Below are positions 1-6,745 of a stretch of DNA of 20,051 nt, in pieces. Each line of letters opens with the position of its first letter. Within the stretch, counting starts at the first letter, position 1. Both the position numbers and the translations under genes were made by a program. The stretch lies in contig CAKKSJ010000077.1 in assembly GCA_919902965.1 (NCBI GenBank), positions 1-20,051 of the forward strand, read 5' to 3'. The notes under the pieces are model-generated. The model did no database searches, was not told where the DNA came from, and saw only the letters and a list, made by a program, of their open reading frames with translations. The stretch is from Burkholderiales bacterium. GTDB taxonomy: Bacteria > Pseudomonadota > Gammaproteobacteria > Burkholderiales > SG8-39.

Positions 1-694
<694 letters not shown>

Positions 695-758
695 GTGTTT
701 CTCCTTCGATTTCGGTGGCAATGAGTGCATCAACGAACGCCAGTCTTCCAGCGTTGAC

Positions 759-774
759 CTGTATTTTTATACAG
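759..774 (-). promoter_or_regulatory. LexA (SOS) box upstream of recA
   Basis: CTGTATTTTTATACAG matches the LexA consensus CTGT-N8-ACAG with an AT-rich spacer. It lies 64-80 bp upstream of the recA ATG. On the minus strand a TATAAA falls inside the box and a TTGCAA (786-791) sits 14 nt upstream of it. The true -10 may be the overlapping TAAAAA at 16 nt spacing. LexA binding here would block polymerase. The site and its position are seen directly; the repression is known from the family. Confidence 0.93.
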
Positions 775-834
775 TTTTCGGGTTTTTGCAAGCCTTACTG
801 AAAACAAGGGCTTGAGTTCGCCCCTAAAATTAGG

Positions 835-1437
835 CTACAGGCTGCGTCCGGCGCGTATCACCCCCACGCCCAAGCCTTCGATGGCGAATTCCTCGCGCCG
901 GGTGTCGACCACGATGGGCTCGAACTCCGGGTTCTCGGGAAGAAGTTCGACTATCGCGCCGCGCCGGCGCAGCCGCTTCACCGTCACTTCGTCGTGCAGG
1001 CGCGCGACCACGACCTGGCCGTTGCGCGCCTCGCCCGCCTTGTGCACGGCGAGCAGGTCGCCGTCGTGTATGCCCGCATCGCGCATGCTCATGCCGCGCA
1101 CCTTGAGCAAATAATCGGCGCGCGGCTTGAACAGGGCCGGATCGACCTGGTAATGCGCCTCTATGTGCTCCTCGGCCAGGATGGGCGAACCTGCGGCGAC
1201 GCGCCCGATCAGCGGTATGCCGCCGCCGTCCTTCAGGCGGATACCGCGCGCCGAACCCTTGACGATCTCGATCGCGCCTTTGCGCTCTAGCATGCGCAGA
1301 TGCTCTTCGGCCGCGTTGTGCGAACTGTAGTCCATGGCCGCGGCAATCTCGGCGCGAGTGGGCGGGAGACCGGTGGTTTGAATAGCCTGGCGAATCAGCG
1401 TGAGGATTTCCTGCTGCTTGGTGGTCAGGGGTTCCAT
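835..1437 (-). CDS. lexA: LexA SOS repressor / autoprotease
   Basis: Transcriptional repressor of the SOS regulon that cleaves itself when RecA filaments form. It has 200 aa, the normal family length. The N-terminal winged helix-turn-helix spans about residues 1-65 (MEPLTTKQQEILTLIRQAIQ, then RAEIAAAMDYSSHNAAEEHL). The S24 peptidase domain follows. The cleavage site is Ala82-Gly83 in VAAGSP, with catalytic Ser117 (VRGMSM) and Lys154 (EVTVKRL), all spaced as in E. coli LexA. The start is the ATG at 1437. A LexA box at 1463-1478 indicates autoregulation. recA follows on the same strand, so the two key SOS genes are adjacent but carry separate operators. Confidence 0.98.
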   Translation of the reverse strand: MEPLTTKQQEILTLIRQAIQTTGLPPTRAEIAAAMDYSSHNAAEEHLRMLERKGAIEIVKGSARGIRLKDGGGIPLIGRVAAGSPILAEEHIEAHYQVDPALFKPRADYLLKVRGMSMRDAGIHDGDLLAVHKAGEARNGQVVVARLHDEVTVKRLRRRGAIVELLPENPEFEPIVVDTRREEFAIEGLGVGVIRAGRSL

Positions 1438-1462
1438 GGCGGGCCTGGTGTCGTTGCGCAGC

Positions 1463-1478
1463 CTGTATCTTTATACAG
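1463..1478 (-). promoter_or_regulatory. LexA (SOS) box upstream of lexA
   Basis: CTGTATCTTTATACAG fits CTGT-N8-ACAG and differs from the recA box by one base of 16. It ends 25 bp upstream of the lexA ATG. A -35-like TTGACT (minus strand, 1490-1495) lies 14 nt upstream of a TATAAA inside the box (1470-1475), or 16 nt from the overlapping TAAAGA. This supports an autoregulated lexA promoter. The box lies 100 bp from the divergent enoyl-CoA hydratase start, so control of that gene is possible but unsupported. Confidence 0.93.
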
Positions 1479-1577
1479 TTTGCGGCAACAGTCAAGCACC
1501 CTTCTGTTCCGGACGCAGATTTAAGGCGGTACTATCGCTGCAGGTACACCGGTCTATCGAGAAAAAGGGGAATTGAT

Positions 1578-2357
1578 ATGGAGCCGTCCTGGAACCGATG
1601 TTTGGCCAGCATCAGCGAGCGCGGCGTGGGGCGGCTGAAAATTGTCGCATCCGGGCCGATGAACCTGCTCGGCACGCCGCTCATCAATGATCTTCGCGCC
1701 GCGCTTGCGAGCTTGCAGTCTGCCGGGGAACTGCGCACCCTGGTCTTGTGCGGCGATGGCGACCGGGCTTTTGTCGGCGGCGCCGACATCAAGGAAATGG
1801 CCGGGCTGAATCAAAGCAGCGCAGAGAGCTTCATCAGCAATCTGCACGATTTATGCGAGCAGCTAAGGCAATTTCCGGTCCCGGTTATCGCGCGCATACC
1901 CGGCTGGTGCCTGGGCGGGGGGCTGGAGCTTGCCATGGCCTGCGACATCCGCATCGCCGCCGAGGAAGCCAGCTTCGCCATGCCCGAGGTGCGCGTGGGC
2001 ATTCCCTCCGTGATTCATGCGGCGCTGATGCCGCGTTTGCTCGGCAGCAGTCGCGCAAGCTGGTTGATACTCACCGGCGAAACCATAACCGCTTCCACGG
2101 CGCTATCCTGGGGGCTGGTCAATCAAGTCGTGCCGCTGGCGCAACTGGACGCGGAAATCGACAATGTGGTGGAGGGATTTCTCGCCTGCGGCGCGCAGGC
2201 CCTGCGCACACAGAAGACGCTGCTGCGCTCGTGGGAAGAATTGCCCCTGCAACAGGCGCTGCGTCTGAGCATAGCGGCTTTCGGCGAGGCATACACCACC
2301 GGGGAGCCGCAGCAATTCATGCAGGCGTTCCTCGATCGACCGCGAACGAAACACTAA
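1578..2357 (+). CDS. Enoyl-CoA hydratase/isomerase family protein
   Basis: Crotonase-fold protein of 259 aa, the usual family size. It probably hydrates or isomerises an enoyl-CoA in fatty-acid or aromatic/amino-acid breakdown; the substrate cannot be read from sequence. The oxyanion-hole segments are FVGGADIKEM (about 66-74) and GWCLGGGLELAMACDIRIA (about 109-127). Glu117 and Glu137 lie 20 residues apart, matching the two catalytic glutamates (144/164) of rat mitochondrial crotonase. After Glu137 it reads VGIPSVIHAALMPRLLG instead of the usual GxxPGxGGTQRLPR, so it belongs to a divergent subgroup. The ATG at 1578 has a purine-rich AAAAAGGGGA upstream. It stands alone, divergent from lexA and convergent with amrS. 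No strong promoter was recognised. Confidence 0.9.
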   Translation: MEPSWNRCLASISERGVGRLKIVASGPMNLLGTPLINDLRAALASLQSAGELRTLVLCGDGDRAFVGGADIKEMAGLNQSSAESFISNLHDLCEQLRQFPVPVIARIPGWCLGGGLELAMACDIRIAAEEASFAMPEVRVGIPSVIHAALMPRLLGSSRASWLILTGETITASTALSWGLVNQVVPLAQLDAEIDNVVEGFLACGAQALRTQKTLLRSWEELPLQQALRLSIAAFGEAYTTGEPQQFMQAFLDRPRTKH

Positions 2358-2359
2358 GA

Positions 2360-2386
2360 GGCCATTTCAGATTTACCGAAATGGCC
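2360..2386. repeat. Perfect 9-bp inverted repeat after the enoyl-CoA hydratase gene
   Basis: GGCCATTTC (2360-2368) and GAAATGGCC (2378-2386) form a perfect 9-bp stem with a 9-nt loop, starting 3 bp after the stop codon. A second small hairpin follows at once: CCCCT (2385-2389) with AGGGG (2395-2399). There is no T-run, so a classical Rho-independent terminator is not clear, but mRNA 3'-end protection or termination is plausible. Confidence 0.6.
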
Positions 2387-2403
2387 CCTGATTTAGGGGA
2401 GCA

Positions 2404-2471
2404 CGAGGGGATCTGCCCCGAAGGTCTCGATCCCCCTTGAGGGGAAAGTCCCCTCGGGGGATGTCCCCTCG
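2404..2471. repeat. Nested GAGGGGA/TCCCCTC inverted-repeat cluster
   Basis: Two copies of GAGGGGA (2405-2411, 2439-2445) and two of TCCCCTC (2449-2455, 2464-2470) are arranged so that three stems can nest. The outer stem is CGAGGGGA 2404-2411 with TCCCCTCG 2464-2471. The middle stem is ATCCCCC 2430-2436 with GGGGGAT 2456-2462. The inner stem is GAGGGGA 2439-2445 with TCCCCTC 2449-2455 around a 3-nt loop. It lies between two convergent genes, so a bidirectional transcription barrier or a REP-like element are both possible. The pairing is seen directly; the function is inferred. Confidence 0.6.
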
Positions 2472-2502
2472 CTTTGTAATAAACGCTAAATTCGCGCTTT
2501 GA

Positions 2503-3600
2503 TCAGACGGCAGCCGCCGCGAGCCGTATCGGTATGCGCCGCGGGCCGAATTGATCCTTGATCTCGAAGGCCTGATAGCGTCCGGCCAAGGCGCCGTCGC
2601 ATTCCCGGCAGCGCCCGTTTTCACTGACGCGGTAATTCAAGAGTTTGTACCAATCGCGTACGATTAACGCGGTGCCGCAATGCGGGCAAAATGTAGTGCC
2701 GCCTTCCGTGTCGTGCACATTGCCGGTATAGACATAGTGCAGCCCGCGCGCCAGCGCAATGCCGCGCGCGCGCGCCAGTGTGGCCGCGGGCGTAGCCGGG
2801 ATGTCGGTCATTTTCCAGTCGGGATGAAAGGCGGAGAAATGCAACGGCACCTCCGGCCCGAGTTCCCGCGCAATCCAGTCGCACATGGCCTCGAGTTCAG
2901 CGTCGCTGTCGTTCTTGCCGGGAATCAGCAGCGTGGTGATTTCGAACCATACCGCGGTCTCGTGCTTCAGATATTTCAGCGTATCCAATACCGGCGCGAG
3001 GCGGGCACCCGTCAACTTGACGTAGAACTCCTCGGTGAAGGCTTTGAGGTCGACGTTGGCTGCATCCATTTTGGCGTAGAACTCGCGCCGTGGTTCGGCA
3101 TGGACGTAGCCCGCGGTCACCGCTACCGTCTGCACCCCCACGGCATGGCAGGCATCGGCCACATCCATGGCGTATTCGGCGAAAATCACCGGATCGTTGT
3201 AAGTAAAGGCCACGCTTTTGCAGCCCAGACTTTGCGCCGCCTGCGCGATCGCCTCCGGGCTGGCCGCATCGGCGAGGCGGTCCATGTCGCGCGACTTGGA
3301 GATATCCCAGTTCTGACAGAATTTGCAGGCGAGATTGCAACCCGCGGTGCCAAACGACAGCACACTCGTACCAGGGTAGAACTGGTTGAGCGGTTTTTTC
3401 TCGATCGGATCGACACAATAGCCGGACGAGCGCCCGTAAGTGGTGAGCAGCATGCGATCGCCCTCACGCTTGCGCACAAAACACAGTCCGCGCTGCCCCG
3501 CATGCAGGCGGCAATCGCGCGGACACAGGTCGCATTGCATCCTGCCATCATCGAGCAAATGCCACCAACGCGCGGGATATTCGCTTTCGGCAACGCTCAC
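2503..3600 (-). CDS. amrS: AmmeMemoRadiSam system radical SAM enzyme
   Basis: Radical S-adenosylmethionine protein of 365 aa. The cluster motif CNLACKFC (Cys88, Cys92, Cys95) would bind the catalytic [4Fe-4S]. N-terminal cysteines 23, 26, 30 and 40 (CDLCPRDC...GLC) and a C-terminal zinc-ribbon-like pair CPHC/CREC (about 305-308 and 331-334) suggest further metal sites. The core contains GYVHAEPRREFYAKMDAANV and VWFEITTLLIPGKND. The start is a GTG at 3600 overlapping the TGA of the upstream gene by 4 bp (GTGA), with AGAGGA 6 nt before it. An upstream in-frame extension to 3921 overlaps the neighbouring gene and is not real. Translational coupling to the Memo-AMMECR1 fusion indicates joint function. 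Substrate and product are unknown; it resembles glycyl-radical-activase-like COG1180 proteins, but the context fixes the family. Confidence 0.93.
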   Translation of the reverse strand: MSVAESEYPARWWHLLDDGRMQCDLCPRDCRLHAGQRGLCFVRKREGDRMLLTTYGRSSGYCVDPIEKKPLNQFYPGTSVLSFGTAGCNLACKFCQNWDISKSRDMDRLADAASPEAIAQAAQSLGCKSVAFTYNDPVIFAEYAMDVADACHAVGVQTVAVTAGYVHAEPRREFYAKMDAANVDLKAFTEEFYVKLTGARLAPVLDTLKYLKHETAVWFEITTLLIPGKNDSDAELEAMCDWIARELGPEVPLHFSAFHPDWKMTDIPATPAATLARARGIALARGLHYVYTGNVHDTEGGTTFCPHCGTALIVRDWYKLLNYRVSENGRCRECDGALAGRYQAFEIKDQFGPRRIPIRLAAAAV

Positions 3601-4955
3601 CGGCTGTCCTCTTTCCACTTGAGCACACTGTAGCGCTGGATGCGGCATTTCGCCGTGCTCGCCCCCGGCGCGAGGCCGGCCTTGCGCTTGAGTTCGGCCA
3701 CGAATTGCTCGGCATCGGGCAGAGTTTCCCAGACCTGCGGCAGGAAAGTTCCGCGCGCCCCACCGCATTCCAGAATCAGCCCATCTTCGCCTGGCCGCAG
3801 TTGTGCGATCAGCTCGGCGTGATCGGCAAAGGCGAGCGGCTTGGGTGTGGCCAGGAGCGAAACTTCTATGCGCGTAGCGGCGAGTTCTACGCGCGCGAGC
3901 GGCGCGAAACGCGGATCGCACAGCGCCGCCGCGCGGGCATTGTGGCTCACGTCCTCGCCCAGCGGACGCTGCGCTTCCAGGCTGCCGATGCAGCCGCGCA
4001 AAGCGCCGTTCTGAGTCAGCGTGACGAAGCTCGCGCGCGCCGGCTTGAGCCAGGGCTCATCGGGCAGGCGCTGCGGCGGCGATACGCCCAGCGCAGCCTC
4101 CATGCTGTTTCTCGCAATGCCGATCAGCGTGCGCCCGTGCGCCGCAGTGAATCGCGCCGCACCCTCCCAAAACGCGAACGAAGCATAGCCCACCACTCGG
4201 GCACGGCCGCCGGCAGTATCGCCGGAATTGCGCAGATCCAGCAGTTCCGCGTTCAAACCATGACGCTTGGCGGCAAGCAGCAGGCCCGCGAGCGGGGTCG
4301 CACCACAGGCCTGTTCGTGATCGATGTGCGTGGAAAAATCGAGTATCGCCCGGGCCGTGCCCTGATCGATCACGCAGGCCTTATCGTAGGCCCGGTAGTG
4401 GGACAAATCGGAGCTGATCAGGATCAGCGTTTCTTCGCCGCCCCAGAGCTTCTCGATCACCTCGGCCACCTCGGCGGACGTGGCCGCGCCCACCGCCAGC
4501 GGCACCAGGCTGAATTCGCCCAGCACGCGCTGCAGAAACGGCAGCTGCACCTCCAGCGCATGCTCTTCGGCATGCACGGCGCTGTTCACCACAACCTGCG
4601 GCATTCCCGCGAGCGACTCGACCGCTACCCGGTCGATGGGCACCCGACCCAGCGGCGTGTCGAATGCGGCCGCATCGGGCAAAGCGAGTCCGCGCACCGG
4701 CACGCGGTGGCAGGGACCGAGCAGTACCACGCGGCGCACGATCCCGCGCGCAGGCCGCAGCCTGTCGTAGGCTTCGGCAGCGACGCTGCCGGAATAAACG
4801 TAGCCCGCGTGCGGCACTATCAGCGCCTTGGGGAAACCGGGAACGAGGCCGCCGCCGGCGCTCTGCGCTAGCATGTCGTCAACATCCCGCGCCAGCTCGC
4901 GCGGCGCGGCGGGGTAAAACATGCCGGCGACAGCGGCGGGGCGAATGGAAGTCAT
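3597..4955 (-). CDS. amrBA: Fused AmmeMemoRadiSam proteins B and A (Memo-AMMECR1)
   Basis: A 452-aa fusion of two proteins that are often encoded separately. Residues 1 to about 265 are a Memo domain: IRPAAVAGMFYPA at the start, VPHAGYVYSG with His49, GPCHR with His83, SSDLSHY (Asp183, His186) and Cys217 in QACGATP. His49, His83 and Cys217 line up with the metal-site residues reported for human MEMO1. Residues from about 272 to the end are an AMMECR1 domain with the hallmark LRGCIG (319-324) followed by SLEAQRPLGEDV. The ATG at 4955 is chosen because the Memo family begins right there; upstream in-frame sequence is unlike the family and runs through the promoter. No strong Shine-Dalgarno was seen. 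A good promoter lies 29-56 bp upstream. Cytoplasmic, no signal peptide. The biochemical role is not established; it presumably acts with the radical SAM enzyme. Confidence 0.92.
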   Translation of the reverse strand: MTSIRPAAVAGMFYPAAPRELARDVDDMLAQSAGGGLVPGFPKALIVPHAGYVYSGSVAAEAYDRLRPARGIVRRVVLLGPCHRVPVRGLALPDAAAFDTPLGRVPIDRVAVESLAGMPQVVVNSAVHAEEHALEVQLPFLQRVLGEFSLVPLAVGAATSAEVAEVIEKLWGGEETLILISSDLSHYRAYDKACVIDQGTARAILDFSTHIDHEQACGATPLAGLLLAAKRHGLNAELLDLRNSGDTAGGRARVVGYASFAFWEGAARFTAAHGRTLIGIARNSMEAALGVSPPQRLPDEPWLKPARASFVTLTQNGALRGCIGSLEAQRPLGEDVSHNARAAALCDPRFAPLARVELAATRIEVSLLATPKPLAFADHAELIAQLRPGEDGLILECGGARGTFLPQVWETLPDAEQFVAELKRKAGLAPGASTAKCRIQRYSVLKWKEDSR

Positions 4956-4983
4956 GGAAATTCTATGGGAACGGCAATGCTTA

Positions 4984-5011
4984 ATTCTAGGCCCGCTGCA
5001 TCTCCGGTCAA
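4984..5011 (-). promoter_or_regulatory. Sigma70-like promoter for the amrBA-amrS operon
   Basis: On the minus strand TTGACC (5011-5006) and TAGAAT (4989-4984) are separated by 16 nt, close to the TTGACA-N17-TATAAT consensus. The expected start site is about 22 nt before the amrBA ATG, giving a short leader. It lies in the 175-bp divergent region shared with the transporter operon. No convincing plus-strand promoter was found there. Confidence 0.6.
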
Positions 5012-5130
5012 GCTCGATTTCCACCTGCCAAGAACCCTGTATCCGCAAAGAAATAACTTCTGTAATATGCCAGCATGGCCATGCAGCTTGCTGCGCAGGC
5101 ACCCTACGGCGGCTGATTCTGACCGCCGAC

Positions 5131-6675
5131 ATGCAACCCATTTGGAGAACGCTCTTGCGACATCGGATCACTCACTCTTTATTGCGCCAGACACTGCGCA
5201 GCAGCGCGGCGCTGCTCGTCTCGGCTATGCTTTGCCAGGGTGTGTCTGCCCAGACCCTGACGGTTGGCGTCCAGGGGCTTCCCGACACGCTGGATACGGG
5301 CTTCAGCAGCTTCGCCACCTTGAACCTCGCCTTCCAGACCATGGACCCCCTGGCCATGCGCGACGATGCGGGCACCATCGGACCGGGACTCGCGCAAAGC
5401 TGGCAGGCAATCGACCCCCTGACCTGGCGTTTCAAGCTGCGCGCCGGCGTCAAGTTCCACGACGGCCAGCCATTCACGGCGGAGGACGTCAAGTTCACGC
5501 TTGATTACATTCTCGCCCCGGCCACGGTATACGGCTCCAAGCGCCGCATCACGCAGATCGCCAGCACCACCGTGATAGATCCGCTCACCGTCGAGATCAA
5601 GACCAAGGCGCCGTTTCCGACGCTGATCAACGGCCTCTCCGACATTCCGATCGAGCCCAAGCACTATGTGGAAAAAGTCGGTCGCGCAGGCATGGCGAAG
5701 GCGCCAATGGGCACCGGACCGTTCAAGTTTGCCAAATGGGTGCCTGCGGACCGCTACGAACTGACCGCCAATCCTGACTACTGGGGCGGCGCGCCCAAGA
5801 TCAAGCGGCTGACGCTGCGCCAGATTCCGGAAGCCTCGACACGCGTTGCGTCCTTGGTCGCCGGCGAGACGCAGATCATCGAGGAAGTGCCGATCGACCT
5901 CTTGCCGCAGGTCGAACAGAGTTCCGGGGTGGGCGTGGCTGCGGTCGAATCCACCGTCGGATTGATTCTGACCTTCGATACGCGCAAGCCGCCGTTCGAC
6001 GACGTGCGGGTACGCCGGGCGCTCAATTTCGCGGTTAACAAGCAGCTCATTCTCGATCGCATGCTGCGCGGCAAGGGCTCGCTGCTACAGGGACAAATGC
6101 TGACCTCGAACACCTTTGGTTTCAATCCGAAGCTGAAGCCGATTGCCTACGACCCGAAGCAGGCCAGGGCGCTGCTCGCCGAGGCGGGCCTGGGCAAGGG
6201 CTTCGCCACTTCGATCACAACGCGCTCGGGCAAGTATCTGTCCGATGTCGATATCGCCAACGCGGTCGCCGGCATGTTTCTGGAAGTCGGCGTCAAGACC
6301 GGCGTGAACATCGTCGAGCAGGGCGTGTTTTCCAAAATGGCCAAGGCGAGCGACATGGGGCCGATACACGCGGTCGGCTGGTACAGCCTCGGCGACGCCG
6401 ATTTCGCCACGGTCTGGTTCACCCAAAAGAGCGGTCGCGCCTACTGGAAGAACGACGAATTCGAGAAGCTGTTTCTCGCAGCGCGCTCGACGGTGGACAA
6501 AACCGAACGCGAAAAGGCCTACCACCGCATGATGGAAATCATGTATGCCGAAGTGCCCGCAATCTACCTCTACGGCCTGCCCAGCATCTATGGCGTGAGC
6601 AAGCGGCTGAAGCATTTCTCGCCGCCGTCGGATAAGCTGCTGCGGCTGCACCAGGCCGAGATCGCCGCCAACTAG
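5131..6675 (+). CDS. ABC importer substrate-binding protein (peptide/opine type, SBP_bac_5)
   Basis: Periplasmic solute-binding protein of the DppA/OppA/NikA family, 514 aa from this start. A signal peptide covers about residues 1-40 (hydrophobic SSAALLVSAML, predicted cleavage after GVSA before QTLTV). The family signature follows as WRFKLRAGVKFHDGQPFTAE, then MGTGPFKFAKW and the late VRRALNFAVNKQ. The ATG at 5131 has no clear ribosome-binding site. A TTG at 5155 with GGAGA 6 nt upstream would give a shorter 506-aa form and is a serious alternative. The cysteine in the signal does not make a good lipobox, so a soluble periplasmic protein is expected. It heads the transporter operon and is followed by a stable hairpin. 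The ligand cannot be assigned; the M24 enzymes next door suggest a peptide-like or amide compound. Confidence 0.92.
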   Translation: MQPIWRTLLRHRITHSLLRQTLRSSAALLVSAMLCQGVSAQTLTVGVQGLPDTLDTGFSSFATLNLAFQTMDPLAMRDDAGTIGPGLAQSWQAIDPLTWRFKLRAGVKFHDGQPFTAEDVKFTLDYILAPATVYGSKRRITQIASTTVIDPLTVEIKTKAPFPTLINGLSDIPIEPKHYVEKVGRAGMAKAPMGTGPFKFAKWVPADRYELTANPDYWGGAPKIKRLTLRQIPEASTRVASLVAGETQIIEEVPIDLLPQVEQSSGVGVAAVESTVGLILTFDTRKPPFDDVRVRRALNFAVNKQLILDRMLRGKGSLLQGQMLTSNTFGFNPKLKPIAYDPKQARALLAEAGLGKGFATSITTRSGKYLSDVDIANAVAGMFLEVGVKTGVNIVEQGVFSKMAKASDMGPIHAVGWYSLGDADFATVWFTQKSGRAYWKNDEFEKLFLAARSTVDKTEREKAYHRMMEIMYAEVPAIYLYGLPSIYGVSKRLKHFSPPSDKLLRLHQAEIAAN

Positions 6676-6705
6676 GCGCAGTGCAGGGCACAAACACTCC
6701 ACAGC

Positions 6706-6723
6706 CGCCCCGACCGCGGGGCG
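6706..6723 (+). other. GC-rich hairpin between binding-protein gene and first M24 gene
   Basis: CGCCCCG (6706-6712), loop ACCG, CGGGGCG (6717-6723) forms a perfect 7-bp stem with a 4-nt loop, 30 bp after the binding-protein stop and just before the next ribosome-binding site (AAGAGGA, 6728-6734). It lacks a T-run, so a partial processing or mRNA-stabilising stem is more likely than a terminator. Such stems after binding-protein genes are known to raise the level of the binding protein over the permease genes. Confidence 0.6.
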
Positions 6724-6745
6724 AACCAAGAGGACAGCAATCGCC

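Noticed and set aside
1530..1535. TACTAT as a -10 box for the enoyl-CoA hydratase
   Set aside because: The matching -35 region (TTCCGG, 17 nt upstream) is poor, so the promoter is not supported.
3601..3921. N-terminal extension of the radical SAM protein
   Set aside because: It overlaps the AMMECR1 coding region. The GTG at 3600, with AGAGGA and a 4-bp overlap, is the better start.
4956..5171. N-terminal extension of the Memo-AMMECR1 protein by 72 residues
   Set aside because: The added residues look nothing like Memo proteins and run through the predicted promoter. The family start fits the ATG at 4955.
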